Source: an uncultured Methanomassiliicoccaceae archaeon (GTDB lineage: Archaea > Thermoplasmatota > Thermoplasmata > Methanomassiliicoccales > Methanomethylophilaceae). From it: DNA of 64,000 nucleotides. Below the pieces are notes generated by a model, which was not told the DNA's origin, ran no database searches, and saw only the letters and a program-made list of their open reading frames with translations. Positions 51,908 to 60,575 of this stretch are shown here, piece by piece. The DNA lies in NCBI GenBank assembly GCA_905187815.1, contig CAJJJM010000001.1, positions 205,857-269,856 of the forward strand, read 5' to 3'. Within the stretch, counting starts at the first letter, position 1. Every line of letters begins with the position of its first letter. A program made the position numbers and the translations under genes.

Positions 51908-53725
51908 ATGAGAAGAACAAACACCTGCGGTGAGCTGAGGTCCACGGACCTCGGGAAGGAGGTTTGCCTCCAGGGATGGGTAAGGTTCTCCAGGGACCAC
52001 GGCGGAGTCGCTTTCATCGACCTCGCGGACAGATACGGGATCACTCAGGTCGTCTTCGACCCCGAGGACCTCCCCGCGGGCGCTGACGCCGCGAAGCTGG
52101 ATGCCGTCATGAAGACGTTCACCCGCGAATCCTGCGTGCAGATAAACGGTGTCGTCAGGAAGAGGGTCGAGGGCACAGAGGATGCCAGGAACCCCACCGG
52201 CGAGATCGAGGTGCTGATCACCGACGCCGAGCTCCTGAACAAGTCCGCCCTGCCCCCGTTCGAGCTGGGCGATCAGAAGGAGGGGGTCTTGCCCGACGAG
52301 GACATCAGGATGAAGTACAGGTACCTGGACCTCAGGAGGACCGACATGATCCAGTCCATGGTCTTCAGGAGCAAGCTCGTCCATCTCGCCAGGCAGTATC
52401 TGGAGCAGAACGGGTTCCTCGAGATCGAGACCCCCATGCTAGGAAGGTCGACCCCCGAGGGTGCCAGGGACTACATCGTACCGTCCAGGGTCCATCCCGG
52501 GACCTTCTACGCACTGCCCCAGTCCCCGCAGCTGTTCAAGCAGATGCTCATGGTCGCCAGCATGGACCGCTACTACCAGGTCGCCAGGTGCTTCCGCGAC
52601 GAGGACTCCAGGAAGGACAGGCAGCCCGAGTTCACGCAGCTGGACATGGAGATGTCCTTCGTGGACATGAAGGACATCCAGGACATGATCGAGGGCATGA
52701 TGTCGTACATCTGGAAGGGTCTGTACAACGAGGAGCTCAAGACCCCGTTCCCGCACATCGCCTACCGCGATGCGATGGAGAGGTTCGGCTCCGACAAGCC
52801 CGACATGAGGTACGGTCTGGAGTACGTCAAGCTGACCGATGTGGTGAAGGACGCCCCGTACAAGATCTTCCAGAACGTCATCGCAGAGGGCGGGATCGTC
52901 GCCGGAATGAACCTGAAGAAGGACATCGCCGGTGACAAGATCGGAAGGAACGACAGGGACAGGTACATCCACTACGCCAAGAAGGTCGGCCTCGGAGGAC
53001 TCACCTGGATGTGGGTCGAGAACGGCAAGCTCGAGTCCAACATCACGAAGTACTTCACCCCCGAGATCCTCGAGAACATCAAGACCACCATGAACGCCGA
53101 GGAGGGCGATGTGCTGTTCCTGATCGCCGGACCGTGGAAGGCCACCTACGAGGGAGGAGGGTTCGTCAGGAAGAAGATCGCAGAGGACCTCGGCCTGATC
53201 CCCGAGAACCAGTTCCAGTTCTTCTGGATGGACGAGTGCCCCATGTTCGAGATCGATCCCGTGTCCGGGAAGTACGACGCTTTCCACCACCCGTTCGTCC
53301 TTCCGCAGAACGACCTGGACGACGACTACGTCGGAGGCGCCTGCTTCGACCTGTGCCTCAACGGCAACGAGCTCGGCTCCGGGTCCCTGCGTATCCACAA
53401 TGCCGATCTCCAGAGGGCCGTGTTCCACAAGCTCGGACTGGATGACGAGAGGATCGAGGAGAATTTCGGATTCTTCGTGGAGGCCCTCAGCTACGGTGCG
53501 CCTCCCCACGGCGGTATCGCCATCGGAGTCGACAGGCTGTGCGCCATCCTCCTGAACAAGGACACCATCAGGGAGGTCATCGCGTTCCCCAAGAACAAGA
53601 GGGCGGTCTCCCTGCTTGACGGCTCCCCCGAGAAGGTCGCCGACGACAAGCTCGAGGAGCTGCAGATCATCTCCCTCGCAGGCGACATCGACTTCAGCGA
53701 TGTCGAGGACCTGTCCGAGGAGTGA
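51908..53725 (+). CDS. aspS: Aspartyl-tRNA synthetase, bacterial type
   Basis: A 605-residue class IIb synthetase. Archaeal AspRS is about 430-440 residues; this has the bacterial layout: N-terminal OB fold (LQGWVRFSRDHGGVAFIDL), catalytic core with motif 2 CFRDEDSRKDRQPEFTQLDM, a GAD insertion of about 110 residues (about 290-400) and motif 3 GIAIGVDRLCAIL after SYGAPPHGG. The OB-fold DHGG matches bacterial non-discriminating enzymes, where E. coli has DLGS, so it may charge both tRNA-Asp and tRNA-Asn. GatCAB genes 1-4 kb away could then amidate Asp-tRNA-Asn. It appears to be acquired by transfer. Confidence 0.94.
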   Translation: MRRTNTCGELRSTDLGKEVCLQGWVRFSRDHGGVAFIDLADRYGITQVVFDPEDLPAGADAAKLDAVMKTFTRESCVQINGVVRKRVEGTEDARNPTGEIEVLITDAELLNKSALPPFELGDQKEGVLPDEDIRMKYRYLDLRRTDMIQSMVFRSKLVHLARQYLEQNGFLEIETPMLGRSTPEGARDYIVPSRVHPGTFYALPQSPQLFKQMLMVASMDRYYQVARCFRDEDSRKDRQPEFTQLDMEMSFVDMKDIQDMIEGMMSYIWKGLYNEELKTPFPHIAYRDAMERFGSDKPDMRYGLEYVKLTDVVKDAPYKIFQNVIAEGGIVAGMNLKKDIAGDKIGRNDRDRYIHYAKKVGLGGLTWMWVENGKLESNITKYFTPEILENIKTTMNAEEGDVLFLIAGPWKATYEGGGFVRKKIAEDLGLIPENQFQFFWMDECPMFEIDPVSGKYDAFHHPFVLPQNDLDDDYVGGACFDLCLNGNELGSGSLRIHNADLQRAVFHKLGLDDERIEENFGFFVEALSYGAPPHGGIAIGVDRLCAILLNKDTIREVIAFPKNKRAVSLLDGSPEKVADDKLEELQIISLAGDIDFSDVEDLSEE

Positions 53726-53735
53726 TCCGGAAACC

Positions 53736-53760
53736 GGAGGGGTATTCCCCTCCCTCTTTT
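53736..53760 (+). terminator. Terminator after aspS
   Basis: GGAGGGG-TATT-CCCCTCC (7-bp arms) followed by CTCTTTT, 10 nt after the aspS stop. Confidence 0.75.
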
Positions 53761-53811
53761 CTTCGATTCTTAATATTCCGTCCGAAACGCCCACTCATCG
53801 CGCACAATAAT

Positions 53812-53827
53812 TTTAGGAAATCCTAAA
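53812..53827. promoter_or_regulatory. Metal-regulator box 5
   Basis: TTTAGG-AAAT-CCTAAA, the same palindrome core as the four boxes at 19.2-19.8 kb. A TATA element (ATTATATACG, about 53830-53839) follows at once, reading rightward into the structured leader. Confidence 0.65.
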
Positions 53828-53859
53828 TCATTATATACGCAACACGGGATGTACCATGC

Positions 53860-53938
53860 AGTGACATTGTGCCGGAGAACCGGCACGCCGGGCCGCTAGG
53901 GTACGGTGGTCCGGCGAAATCCTTCTGGAGGGACATCC
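53860..53938 (+). ncRNA. Structured leader or small RNA behind metal-box promoter
   Basis: Two consecutive strong hairpins: GTGCCGG-AGAA-CCGGCAC (53869-53886) and a 12-bp stem with three G-U pairs from CGCCGG...(53886-53897) to (53905-53916) with a 7-nt loop AGGGTAC. A GGAGGG ribosome binding site follows at 53927. Transcription from the TATA at 53830 would start near 53860. It may act as a leader controlling the tiny ORF, or be a small RNA. Limits are inferred. Confidence 0.45.
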
Positions 53939-53995
53939 GTGATAATGGGGATCAAGAACATCAGGGCGACCAAGACGACCAAGAAGGGGAACTGA
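53939..53995 (+). CDS. Possible 18-codon basic peptide
   Basis: GTG at 53939 lies six bases after GGAGGG. The frame reads (M)IMGIKNIRATKTTKKGN and stops at 53993-53995, only 5 nt before the stop of the convergent cbiX gene. The peptide is very basic and has no known relative that I recognise. It is supported by a good ribosome binding site and a regulated promoter but is too short to be sure. Confidence 0.35.
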   Translation: MIMGIKNIRATKTTKKGN

Positions 53996-54000
53996 GGAAT

Positions 54001-54777
54001 CTAGTGGTCGAACGAGGAGAACGCCTCCTCAGCTCTGGAGGCGACTATGTCCGCGACCGACCGCAGGCCTCCGATCTCCGGACCGTATGTTATCCTGACG
54101 CCGTCGGCGACGCGCTCACTGCACCCCTCGGGAAGTCCCAGGGCATCCGGTATTTCGGATGATGTGTGGGGGCTGGATGATATGAACATCGGTATGACAT
54201 GCACGTGTCCGAAGCCCAGGCCGAGAGCGTCCCAGAGCCCCTCCTCGACGGACGGGGTCTGCATCTCGAGGAAGCAGCTGCGGGTTTCGAAACCCTTGGA
54301 ACGCAGCATATCCGCACAGCCCTCGACAGCCGAGAGACTCGTGCCGTCCATGGATCCGTGCCCTATCAGCAGTATGGCGGTCATCCTCGGGTCAAGGCCC
54401 TCGGATGCCTCGTCCATGACCCTGGACATCAGCGGATGGTCGCCCAGTGCACCTGAGACGGACACCCTCATCGTGCCTGGGTTCCTCAATATCGTCCCGT
54501 GCCTGGAACCCTTGGGGAGTCCGACCAGTTTCGGGACGACGTGTTCGGAGAAGAAGCTCCTTGCGAAGAACAGCGGGACGACCGCCGCTTCCTCGATGCC
54601 GTCCGATATCATCCTGTTGAGGGTAACCTGGAGTATGGGTTCTTGACGCTCCAGGTATCCGTAGTAGCAGGGGATCCCGAGCCTCTCAGCGACAGATGCC
54701 GAATGGACCTCCGCGGACGGGCGGTCGCCAGGTTCCTCAGAACCATGGGCAACCACGAGCACGCCGCGCGAGGTCAT
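54001..54777 (-). CDS. cbiX: Sirohydrochlorin cobaltochelatase CbiX, two-domain form
   Basis: A 258-residue protein with two chelatase-fold halves. LVVAHGSEEPG and AAVVPLFFARSFFSEHVVPKL are in the N-terminal half, and LLIGHGSMDGTS and VHVIPMFISSSPHTSSEIP in the C-terminal half. Archaeal CbiXS is usually about 120-145 residues, so this is a fused or long form. It inserts Co2+ into sirohydrochlorin for corrinoids needed in methyl transfer. ATG 54777 follows the gatB stop by 5 nt, so it may be at the end of the gat operon. Confidence 0.85.
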   Translation of the reverse strand: MTSRGVLVVAHGSEEPGDRPSAEVHSASVAERLGIPCYYGYLERQEPILQVTLNRMISDGIEEAAVVPLFFARSFFSEHVVPKLVGLPKGSRHGTILRNPGTMRVSVSGALGDHPLMSRVMDEASEGLDPRMTAILLIGHGSMDGTSLSAVEGCADMLRSKGFETRSCFLEMQTPSVEEGLWDALGLGFGHVHVIPMFISSSPHTSSEIPDALGLPEGCSERVADGVRITYGPEIGGLRSVADIVASRAEEAFSSFDH

Positions 54778-54782
54778 AGTGG

Positions 54783-56120
54783 TCACATCCTGGATTCTAT
54801 GTTCCTCTTGACGGCCTCGACGACTTCTGCGGACGAGTAGCTCCCTCCGGAGTTCTTCATCACGAATCCGATGGCCTTGTTCGCGGCCTTGTCGTTCTTC
54901 CTGTAGTCGTCGATGATCCCGGGGTTCTGGTCCAGGTAGTCGTTGACCAGCTTGTCCAGGTCGCCGGAGGCGCCCTTGACGGACTCCAGGTCCTCGCCGG
55001 TCATGAGGCATTTGATCTCGATGCCGCACTCCGTGTCGGTGATCTCGCCGGCGACGAACCTGTCGATTATGCCGACGACACCGCGCACATCCGCGTTGCT
55101 GGTCTCCAGTGACTTCCAGTTTGAGCTCACAGGTCCGGCGACCCACTTGACGGCGCTCTGGGTCCCGTGCTTCGCGGCGACGTCCTCGAAGAGCTCTGCC
55201 AGCTCGACGGAGGTGTTGACCAGCTGCTTGGCCATCTTCTGGTCGATGCCGTACTGCTGGGCAAGCCTGACGGTCATCTTCTGGGGGCTCTCCCTGATCT
55301 TGATGGACTCGGCCATCTCCCTGATGTGGTATATCCCGAGGTCGGGCTCGTCTATGTAGCCGTAGTCGGCCTCGAACTCCTTCTTCCTGACGCTGATGGT
55401 GACGCCGCGCTCCTCGTCGAAGCGTCTCGTCTCCCTGTCGATCTTCCCGCCTGCCTTCAGGATCTTGGTCTGGCGGACCACCTCGAAAGTGAGGGCCTTC
55501 TCAACGTTCTTCAGTCCGGTGACGTTCTTGACCTCGACCCTCTCCTTCCCGACGGAGATGTTGCAGTCGCACCTAATGCTACGCTCCCCGTCTCCGGGAA
55601 GGTCGATGACGCATCTGATGTCCTGGATCAGCTGTCCCAGGAACTCCCTCGCCTCGGCGGGGGTGGAGATGTCCGGCTCGGTGACGATCTCCGCCAGGGG
55701 TATCCCGGAGCGGTTGTAGTCCACCAGGGACGAGAGGTCCCCGACCCTCTTGGTCTTCCCGGGATCCTCCTCCACGTGTATCCTGGTGATCCTGATGGGC
55801 TTCTTGCCGTTCAGGTAGTACACCCCTCCCTCCCCGATCGGGTTGTCGTACTGGGTGATCTGGACGCTCTTCGACATGTCGGGGTAGAAGTAGGTCTTCC
55901 TGGAGAACCAGGTGGTGTCGGCGACCTTGCACCCGAGGAGCTTGGCCAGCATGATCCCGTATTCGAGGACCTTCCTGTTGAGCACCGGCCTGGATCCGGG
56001 CATGCCCAGGCATGTGGGGCACACATGCGTGTTGGGTCCCGGGGCCTCGGTGGCGGGACAGGAGCAGAACATCTTGGTCTTCGTCGGCAGCTGCACGTGG
56101 ATCTCGAGTCCTATCTTCAT
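54783..56120 (-). CDS. gatB: Asp/Glu-tRNA amidotransferase subunit B
   Basis: A 445-residue GatB: MKIGLEIHVQLPTKTKMFCSC with the zinc Cys pairs (CSC ... CPTCLG), YFYPDMSKSVQITQYDNPIG and RIHVEEDPGKTKR. The C-terminal YqeY-like tRNA tail domain ends SGGSYSSAEVVEAVKRNIES. It phosphorylates the Asp on Asp-tRNA-Asn before amidation. The ATG at 56120 overlaps the gatA stop by 4 nt. Confidence 0.94.
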   Translation of the reverse strand: MKIGLEIHVQLPTKTKMFCSCPATEAPGPNTHVCPTCLGMPGSRPVLNRKVLEYGIMLAKLLGCKVADTTWFSRKTYFYPDMSKSVQITQYDNPIGEGGVYYLNGKKPIRITRIHVEEDPGKTKRVGDLSSLVDYNRSGIPLAEIVTEPDISTPAEAREFLGQLIQDIRCVIDLPGDGERSIRCDCNISVGKERVEVKNVTGLKNVEKALTFEVVRQTKILKAGGKIDRETRRFDEERGVTISVRKKEFEADYGYIDEPDLGIYHIREMAESIKIRESPQKMTVRLAQQYGIDQKMAKQLVNTSVELAELFEDVAAKHGTQSAVKWVAGPVSSNWKSLETSNADVRGVVGIIDRFVAGEITDTECGIEIKCLMTGEDLESVKGASGDLDKLVNDYLDQNPGIIDDYRKNDKAANKAIGFVMKNSGGSYSSAEVVEAVKRNIESRM

Positions 56121-57445
56121 GCGGACACCTCCGGTCTCCTGATCTCGAACTCCTTCTCCCAGGCCTCCGCCATGGAGAAGAGGACGTCCTCGTCCCAGTG
56201 GTCGGCGACGAACTGCATTCCCACGGGCATTCCGTCGGATCCGTATCCGCAGGGGACGGACATGTGCGGTGTCCCGGCGATGTTCGCGGGGACCGTGAGG
56301 TAGTCCGCCTTGTAGTTGTCCAGTGCGGACATCTTGGAGATGTCGTCGAACCTGGGTGCCGTGAATGGCATGGTGGGCGCCAGGACGGCGTCGTGGTCTT
56401 TCAGGATCCTCTTGTAATCGTCTATGACGACCTGCCTGACCTGTCTGGCCTTGGAGTAGTATCTGTCGCTGTAGCCGGCCATCCTGGTGAATGTACCGAG
56501 CAGGATCCTCCTCTTCGCCTCGTCGCCGAAGTATCTGGAGCGAACCCCGGAGAAGCAGTCGTCGAACTTCAGGGACAGGTCGCCGTCCTGCCTCCCGTAC
56601 CTCATGCCCACGTACCTGGCGAGGTTGGTGGATGCCTCGGACGTGGCGAGGACGTAGTATGCGGGCATCGCATACTTCAGGGAGGGCATATCGACGGCCT
56701 CTACGTCGATGCCCATGCGTCTGAGCTCGTCGAGCGCGTTGTTGAACGCGGCCTCCACGTCTTTGGACAGGCCCTCCACGCCCTCCTTCGGGACGGCGAC
56801 GGATCTCATCTTCCTCCCCTCGTTCCTCAGCTCGGGCTGCACGCAGGACGTGGGGTCCCTCTCGTCCCTTCCCGCGATGACCCCGATGTATTTCCTGAGG
56901 TCGCCGGCCTTGGCGGAGAGCACCCCAATCTTGTCCAGCGAGTTGCCGTAGTCGATCAGCCCGTATCTGGACACGCGGCCGTAGGTCGGTGCGATTCCGT
57001 AGACCCCGCAGAAGCTGGCAGGGCAGCAGATCGACCCTCCGGTGGATACTCCCAGCGACACGTGGTCCTCGAACACCGCCGCGGCGCATGCGGAACCGCC
57101 GGATGAGCCCCCGCAGGCTCTCTCCAGGTCGTAGGGGTTCCTGGGTATCTCGAATCCGGAGTTGGTGGAGAACGTTCCGAACCCGAACTCGTCCATGTTC
57201 GTCTTGCCGATGAGCATGCCGCCTGCCTCCCTCATCCTGGCGATGGCGGTGGCGTCGAAAGCGGGGCGGTATCCCTCGAGGATCCTCGATCCGGCGCACG
57301 TCTCCATGTCCTTGGAGGTGAGGTTGTCCTTGGCGGAGAACAGGAACTTCGCATCTCCGGGATCGACCTCGTGGGTCCTGTCGTGGAACATGCCGTATTT
57401 CGAGTTCACGGACTCGAGACTCTCTAGAACGGACCTCATGCTCAT
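56117..57445 (-). CDS. gatA: Asp/Glu-tRNA amidotransferase subunit A
   Basis: A 442-residue amidase-signature enzyme. The catalytic Lys is in FLFSAKDNLTSKD, the Gly/Ser-rich signature is ACGGSSGGSACAAAV, and the nucleophile Ser is in GVSTGGSICCPASFCG. It releases ammonia from glutamine for the transamidation done by GatB. It overlaps gatC and gatB by 4 nt each. Confidence 0.94.
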   Translation of the reverse strand: MSMRSVLESLESVNSKYGMFHDRTHEVDPGDAKFLFSAKDNLTSKDMETCAGSRILEGYRPAFDATAIARMREAGGMLIGKTNMDEFGFGTFSTNSGFEIPRNPYDLERACGGSSGGSACAAAVFEDHVSLGVSTGGSICCPASFCGVYGIAPTYGRVSRYGLIDYGNSLDKIGVLSAKAGDLRKYIGVIAGRDERDPTSCVQPELRNEGRKMRSVAVPKEGVEGLSKDVEAAFNNALDELRRMGIDVEAVDMPSLKYAMPAYYVLATSEASTNLARYVGMRYGRQDGDLSLKFDDCFSGVRSRYFGDEAKRRILLGTFTRMAGYSDRYYSKARQVRQVVIDDYKRILKDHDAVLAPTMPFTAPRFDDISKMSALDNYKADYLTVPANIAGTPHMSVPCGYGSDGMPVGMQFVADHWDEDVLFSMAEAWEKEFEIRRPEVSA

Positions 57446-57720
57446 GACAGCCTCGGCCCCCTGACGTATCTCTCGTAGGTGTCCATGTCGCGGAGCAGTA
57501 CATCGGCGTCGATCTCCATACGGGGCTCGTCGTCTCTGAGGACGTCCGCGACCTCGATGGGGTTGATCCCGCGTTTGTCCGATTCCGGAGCCTCGTCAAG
57601 AAGCTCGAAGTATCCGAGGATCTCGCCGAGGTCGGCGCTGTACCTCTCGATCTCCTCCTCTGTGAGTCTGATGTGGGCCGTACGGGCGACCCTCTCAACG
57701 GTTTCTCTGTCCATCGTCAA
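57442..57720 (-). CDS. gatC: Asp/Glu-tRNA amidotransferase subunit C
   Basis: A 92-residue GatC: MDRETVERVARTAHIRLTEE, YFELLDEAPESDKRGINPIE and LRDDEPR. It is the small clamp holding GatA to GatB. First gene of gatCAB. Archaea use GatDE for Gln, so GatCAB here most probably makes Asn-tRNA-Asn. TATA-like TTTTAATC lies near 57755. Confidence 0.92.
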   Translation of the reverse strand: MTMDRETVERVARTAHIRLTEEEIERYSADLGEILGYFELLDEAPESDKRGINPIEVADVLRDDEPRMEIDADVLLRDMDTYERYVRGPRLS

Positions 57721-57850
57721 GACCTTCGTGCGGTTATCCGAGATATTGATTAAAAGGCTTGTCGCGCGTGCACGTGTGCATTATAATTCCGATGGCGCCC
57801 GTCTGTATGCCCCTCAGCACGGCCGCCGCACCGTGCATATCGTCACGGCA

Positions 57851-58402
57851 TCATTCCGACAGGAGGATCACACCGTAGAACGTGACCGCGTCATCCCTGA
57901 ACTCGAACCTTTCGCCGACTGTCGCCAGGTATGATGACATGTCGATGCCCACGACCGATATCGAGGGCAGGAGGAGATCCGGGTGCCTGCACGGTTCCGG
58001 ATAGGCGCATTCGGCACAGAGGTCGCATCCTCCGTCCGCTAACCCCCTGCAGCGGAATCCCGCGCCGCGCAGGGCGGTTATGGCCCGTCTCATCGCCGCC
58101 TTCATCAGGGAGTTGAAGCCCTCGACCGTCTCTCTGTCCTTAGGATCGCAGGGGAAGGTCCGGCTCATGAGGATCGCCGAGTCGTAGTCCCTGGATAGCG
58201 TGTCCATGTGCTCGTCGAATCCGGGAGGGCATGCCCAGCACGTCCCGTACCTGCCGCAGAGGTTGCCCTCGCAGAGCTCACGGCATTTCAGAACGGTCGG
58301 TCCGTCGTATTCGGGCAGAGCCGTCTCACGCAGGTCGAACCCGTCCAGATCCACCCCATCCAGTGCTCTCATCCAACCGTCCATGATAATCCATTCGGAC
58401 AA
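57851..58402 (-). CDS. DUF2284 metal-binding protein
   Basis: A 183-residue Cys-rich protein: VLKCRELCEGNLCGRYGTCW followed by ACPPG, and later CRGLADGGCDLCAECAYPEPC. These are the DUF2284 motifs, predicted to bind metal or Fe-S clusters; function is unknown. An antisense-oriented TATA (GCTTATAAACGG, about 58406-58417) lies just upstream. It starts divergently from the TPR gene. Confidence 0.85.
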   Translation of the reverse strand: MSEWIIMDGWMRALDGVDLDGFDLRETALPEYDGPTVLKCRELCEGNLCGRYGTCWACPPGFDEHMDTLSRDYDSAILMSRTFPCDPKDRETVEGFNSLMKAAMRRAITALRGAGFRCRGLADGGCDLCAECAYPEPCRHPDLLLPSISVVGIDMSSYLATVGERFEFRDDAVTFYGVILLSE

Positions 58403-58458
58403 CCGTTTATAAGCATTTTCGGAAGGGTATATATGCGGTTCACGATAACCGCCTCCTC

Positions 58459-58971
58459 ATGGCAGAGGCTACCCCCGAGAAGAAGATCGCCAATGCGATG
58501 AAGGCGATGGACGAGGGCGATTTCAAGAAAGCTTACACGGCGTTCAAGAAGCTGGCAGCAGAGCTTCCGGACAACGCCGAAGTCTGGTACTACAAGGCCG
58601 AGTGCGGCAACTACGCCTCCGGAATGTTCGGAGCCAAGGTCGACACCCAGGAGATCATGGACGCCTACAAGAAGGCCATCGAGCTCGACGGCGACCGTGT
58701 TGACTACTACCAGTCGTACGGACTGTTCTGCATCTCCGTGAACAAATACGACGAGGCAGAGAAGGCGTACTGCGAGGCGGCAGAGATGGACGAGTCCATG
58801 TCCGCGTCCCTGTACTCCGAGTTCGCCATCGAGTACTACAACAACGTCATGGCCACCTACGGCGAGATCATGGAGGATCCCAAGGCCCGCGCCCCCTACG
58901 GCAAGAAGGCTCTGGAGTACATGCTCAAGGCCCTGGACATGACTCCCGAGGAAGCCAAGAGCCTCCTCTGA
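58459..58971 (+). CDS. TPR-like helical repeat protein
   Basis: A 170-residue acidic protein built of tetratricopeptide-like helices: NAMKAMDEGDFKKAYTAFKK, NAEVWYYKAECGN, YYQSYGLFCISVNKYDEAEK and ALEYMLKALDMTPEEA. TPR units mediate protein contacts. Partner unknown. TATA-like GTATATATGCG lies about 33 nt upstream of the ATG. Confidence 0.75.
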   Translation: MAEATPEKKIANAMKAMDEGDFKKAYTAFKKLAAELPDNAEVWYYKAECGNYASGMFGAKVDTQEIMDAYKKAIELDGDRVDYYQSYGLFCISVNKYDEAEKAYCEAAEMDESMSASLYSEFAIEYYNNVMATYGEIMEDPKARAPYGKKALEYMLKALDMTPEEAKSLL

Positions 58972-59045
58972 TCCCCGGAAGGGGGTCGCCCCAAACACCT
59001 TCTTTTCCCAGTTCTTCCACCGATCCGTTCGAACATCTCCGATGT

Positions 59046-59063
59046 AATAGACAAATGTCTATT
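59046..59063. promoter_or_regulatory. Distal operator of amtB-glnK
   Basis: AATAGACA-AA-TGTCTATT, perfect 8-bp arms. Shares the core TAGACA-N2-TGTCTA with the proximal site, whose centre is 125 bp away. Confidence 0.65.
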
Positions 59064-59170
59064 GTTCCATCATTCTCTATGCCATATTTTCGAAAAATGG
59101 TTGAATTTACATTGATTTTCATCAAAATTAGCTTCAATTTCTAGTCACATCACGGATATCTTGAAATATG

Positions 59171-59188
59171 ATTAGACATTTGTCTAAT
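59171..59188. promoter_or_regulatory. Proximal operator of amtB-glnK
   Basis: ATTAGACA-TT-TGTCTAAT, perfect 8-bp arms, just downstream of a TATA-like GAAATATG (59163-59170), so a bound protein would cover the transcription start. It differs from the NrpR consensus GGAA-N6-TTCC known in other methanogens. The stretch 58972-59237 holds only these sites. Confidence 0.7.
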
Positions 59189-59237
59189 TCATCCCAGAAT
59201 CGGGAAACAAATATCGGAGAGTGACTTTGATTTGAGG

Positions 59238-60566
59238 ATGATCGGAATGGCTGCGATCGGTTTCGCTGTCCTTATGGCTATCACGGTCTTCGTGATACCT
59301 GAGGTCTCGGCGGCGATCGACGACTCCACCGTGAACACGATTTCATCCGTGTTCATCCTGTTCTGCACGCTTCTGGTCTTCATCATGTCGCCGGCGATCG
59401 CGCTGTTCTACGGCGGCATGCTGAGGAAGCAGAGTATGACCTCCATAATGGCACAGTGCCTGGGCGTCATGGCTGTCGCCGGGATAATCTGGTGGGCTGT
59501 TGGATACTCCCTGGCACTGACAGGCGACGGACCGCTCGTGGGCGGATTCGACGCCATCTTCGGCAGCGGCCTGTCGGTGAGCGAGGGCAACGGCTCCGTC
59601 CCGACGTATGAATACATGATGTTCCAGGGCACGTTCGCCATATTGACCGCATGCATCGTGTTCGGCGCCACCGCCGAGAGGGTAAGGTATCCCGCGATCC
59701 TCGCCTTCCTGGCTCTGTGGTCGGTGTTCGTCTACGCCCCCATGGCTCACATGGTCTGGGGCGGAGGCCTCATACACTCGCTCGCGGAGATTGGGCTCCC
59801 CAACATCGACTTCGCCGGAGGGACCGTCGTCCACATATGCTCCGGTATCTCGGGAGTCGCCGCTGCGATCGCTATCGGCAAGAGGAGCAACAGGATATCC
59901 AAGGGAAGGACCCACAACGTACCACTGATGTTCATCGGGTGCTTCCTTCTCTGGATCGGCTGGTTCGGATTCAACTGCGGCTCCGCCGGAGGTTTCGACG
60001 ACATCGCCATCCTCGCCGGCATCAACACGTTCATCGCGTCCTGTGTGTCCACCATCGTGTGGCTCATCATCCAGTATCTCCATGTCGGACGCGTCAACGT
60101 GACCGGTCTGTGCGCCGGCGTCCTCGCAGGACTCGTCGGAATCACGCCCGGATGCGGATATGTGGACCCGTGGGCGTCCGTGATAATAGGTGCCGTCGCA
60201 GCCGTAGTGTGCTACTTCGGGATCATCTTCATGCGCAACAGGTCCGGAATCGACGATGCCCTGGACGTCATGGGCGTCCACGGTTTCGGAGGCATCTGGG
60301 GTGCCATTTCCGTCGGCATATTCGCCGTCACGACCTATGGGAGCACCGAGTACGGCGGACTGGTCGAGGGCAGCCTCAACCTCCTCGGAGGGCAGATCGC
60401 TTCGGTCCTCATCACGCTGGTGTACTGCTTCGTCGTGTCGTTCGTCATAATGAAGGTGATCGACATCGTGATGAAGAGGACCGGCAAGGGTGCGGCCATG
60501 ACCGAGAGCGAGCAGATGATCGGTGCCGATACCGTAGAGCACGGTGAGCCGGCGTATGTCATGTGA
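59238..60566 (+). CDS. amtB: Ammonium transporter
   Basis: A 442-residue membrane protein with a cleavable signal peptide (hydrophobic 6-22, ending VSA) and 11 helices. The channel His pair is H199 (GGTVVHICSG) and H348 (GVHGFGGIWG). It conducts ammonium/ammonia and is blocked by GlnK. ATG 59238 is given; 59247 (MAAIGFAVLM, GAGG nine bases upstream) and TTG 59232 are possible. glnK follows after 9 nt. Controlled by two palindromic operators. Confidence 0.93.
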   Translation: MIGMAAIGFAVLMAITVFVIPEVSAAIDDSTVNTISSVFILFCTLLVFIMSPAIALFYGGMLRKQSMTSIMAQCLGVMAVAGIIWWAVGYSLALTGDGPLVGGFDAIFGSGLSVSEGNGSVPTYEYMMFQGTFAILTACIVFGATAERVRYPAILAFLALWSVFVYAPMAHMVWGGGLIHSLAEIGLPNIDFAGGTVVHICSGISGVAAAIAIGKRSNRISKGRTHNVPLMFIGCFLLWIGWFGFNCGSAGGFDDIAILAGINTFIASCVSTIVWLIIQYLHVGRVNVTGLCAGVLAGLVGITPGCGYVDPWASVIIGAVAAVVCYFGIIFMRNRSGIDDALDVMGVHGFGGIWGAISVGIFAVTTYGSTEYGGLVEGSLNLLGGQIASVLITLVYCFVVSFVIMKVIDIVMKRTGKGAAMTESEQMIGADTVEHGEPAYVM

Positions 60567-60575
60567 GGTGATTGG

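Noticed and set aside
53869..54162. A GTG-started 97-codon plus frame over the structured leader and cbiX
   Set aside because: Most of it is antisense to cbiX, and it has no ribosome site; the GGAGGG-preceded 18-codon ORF fits better.
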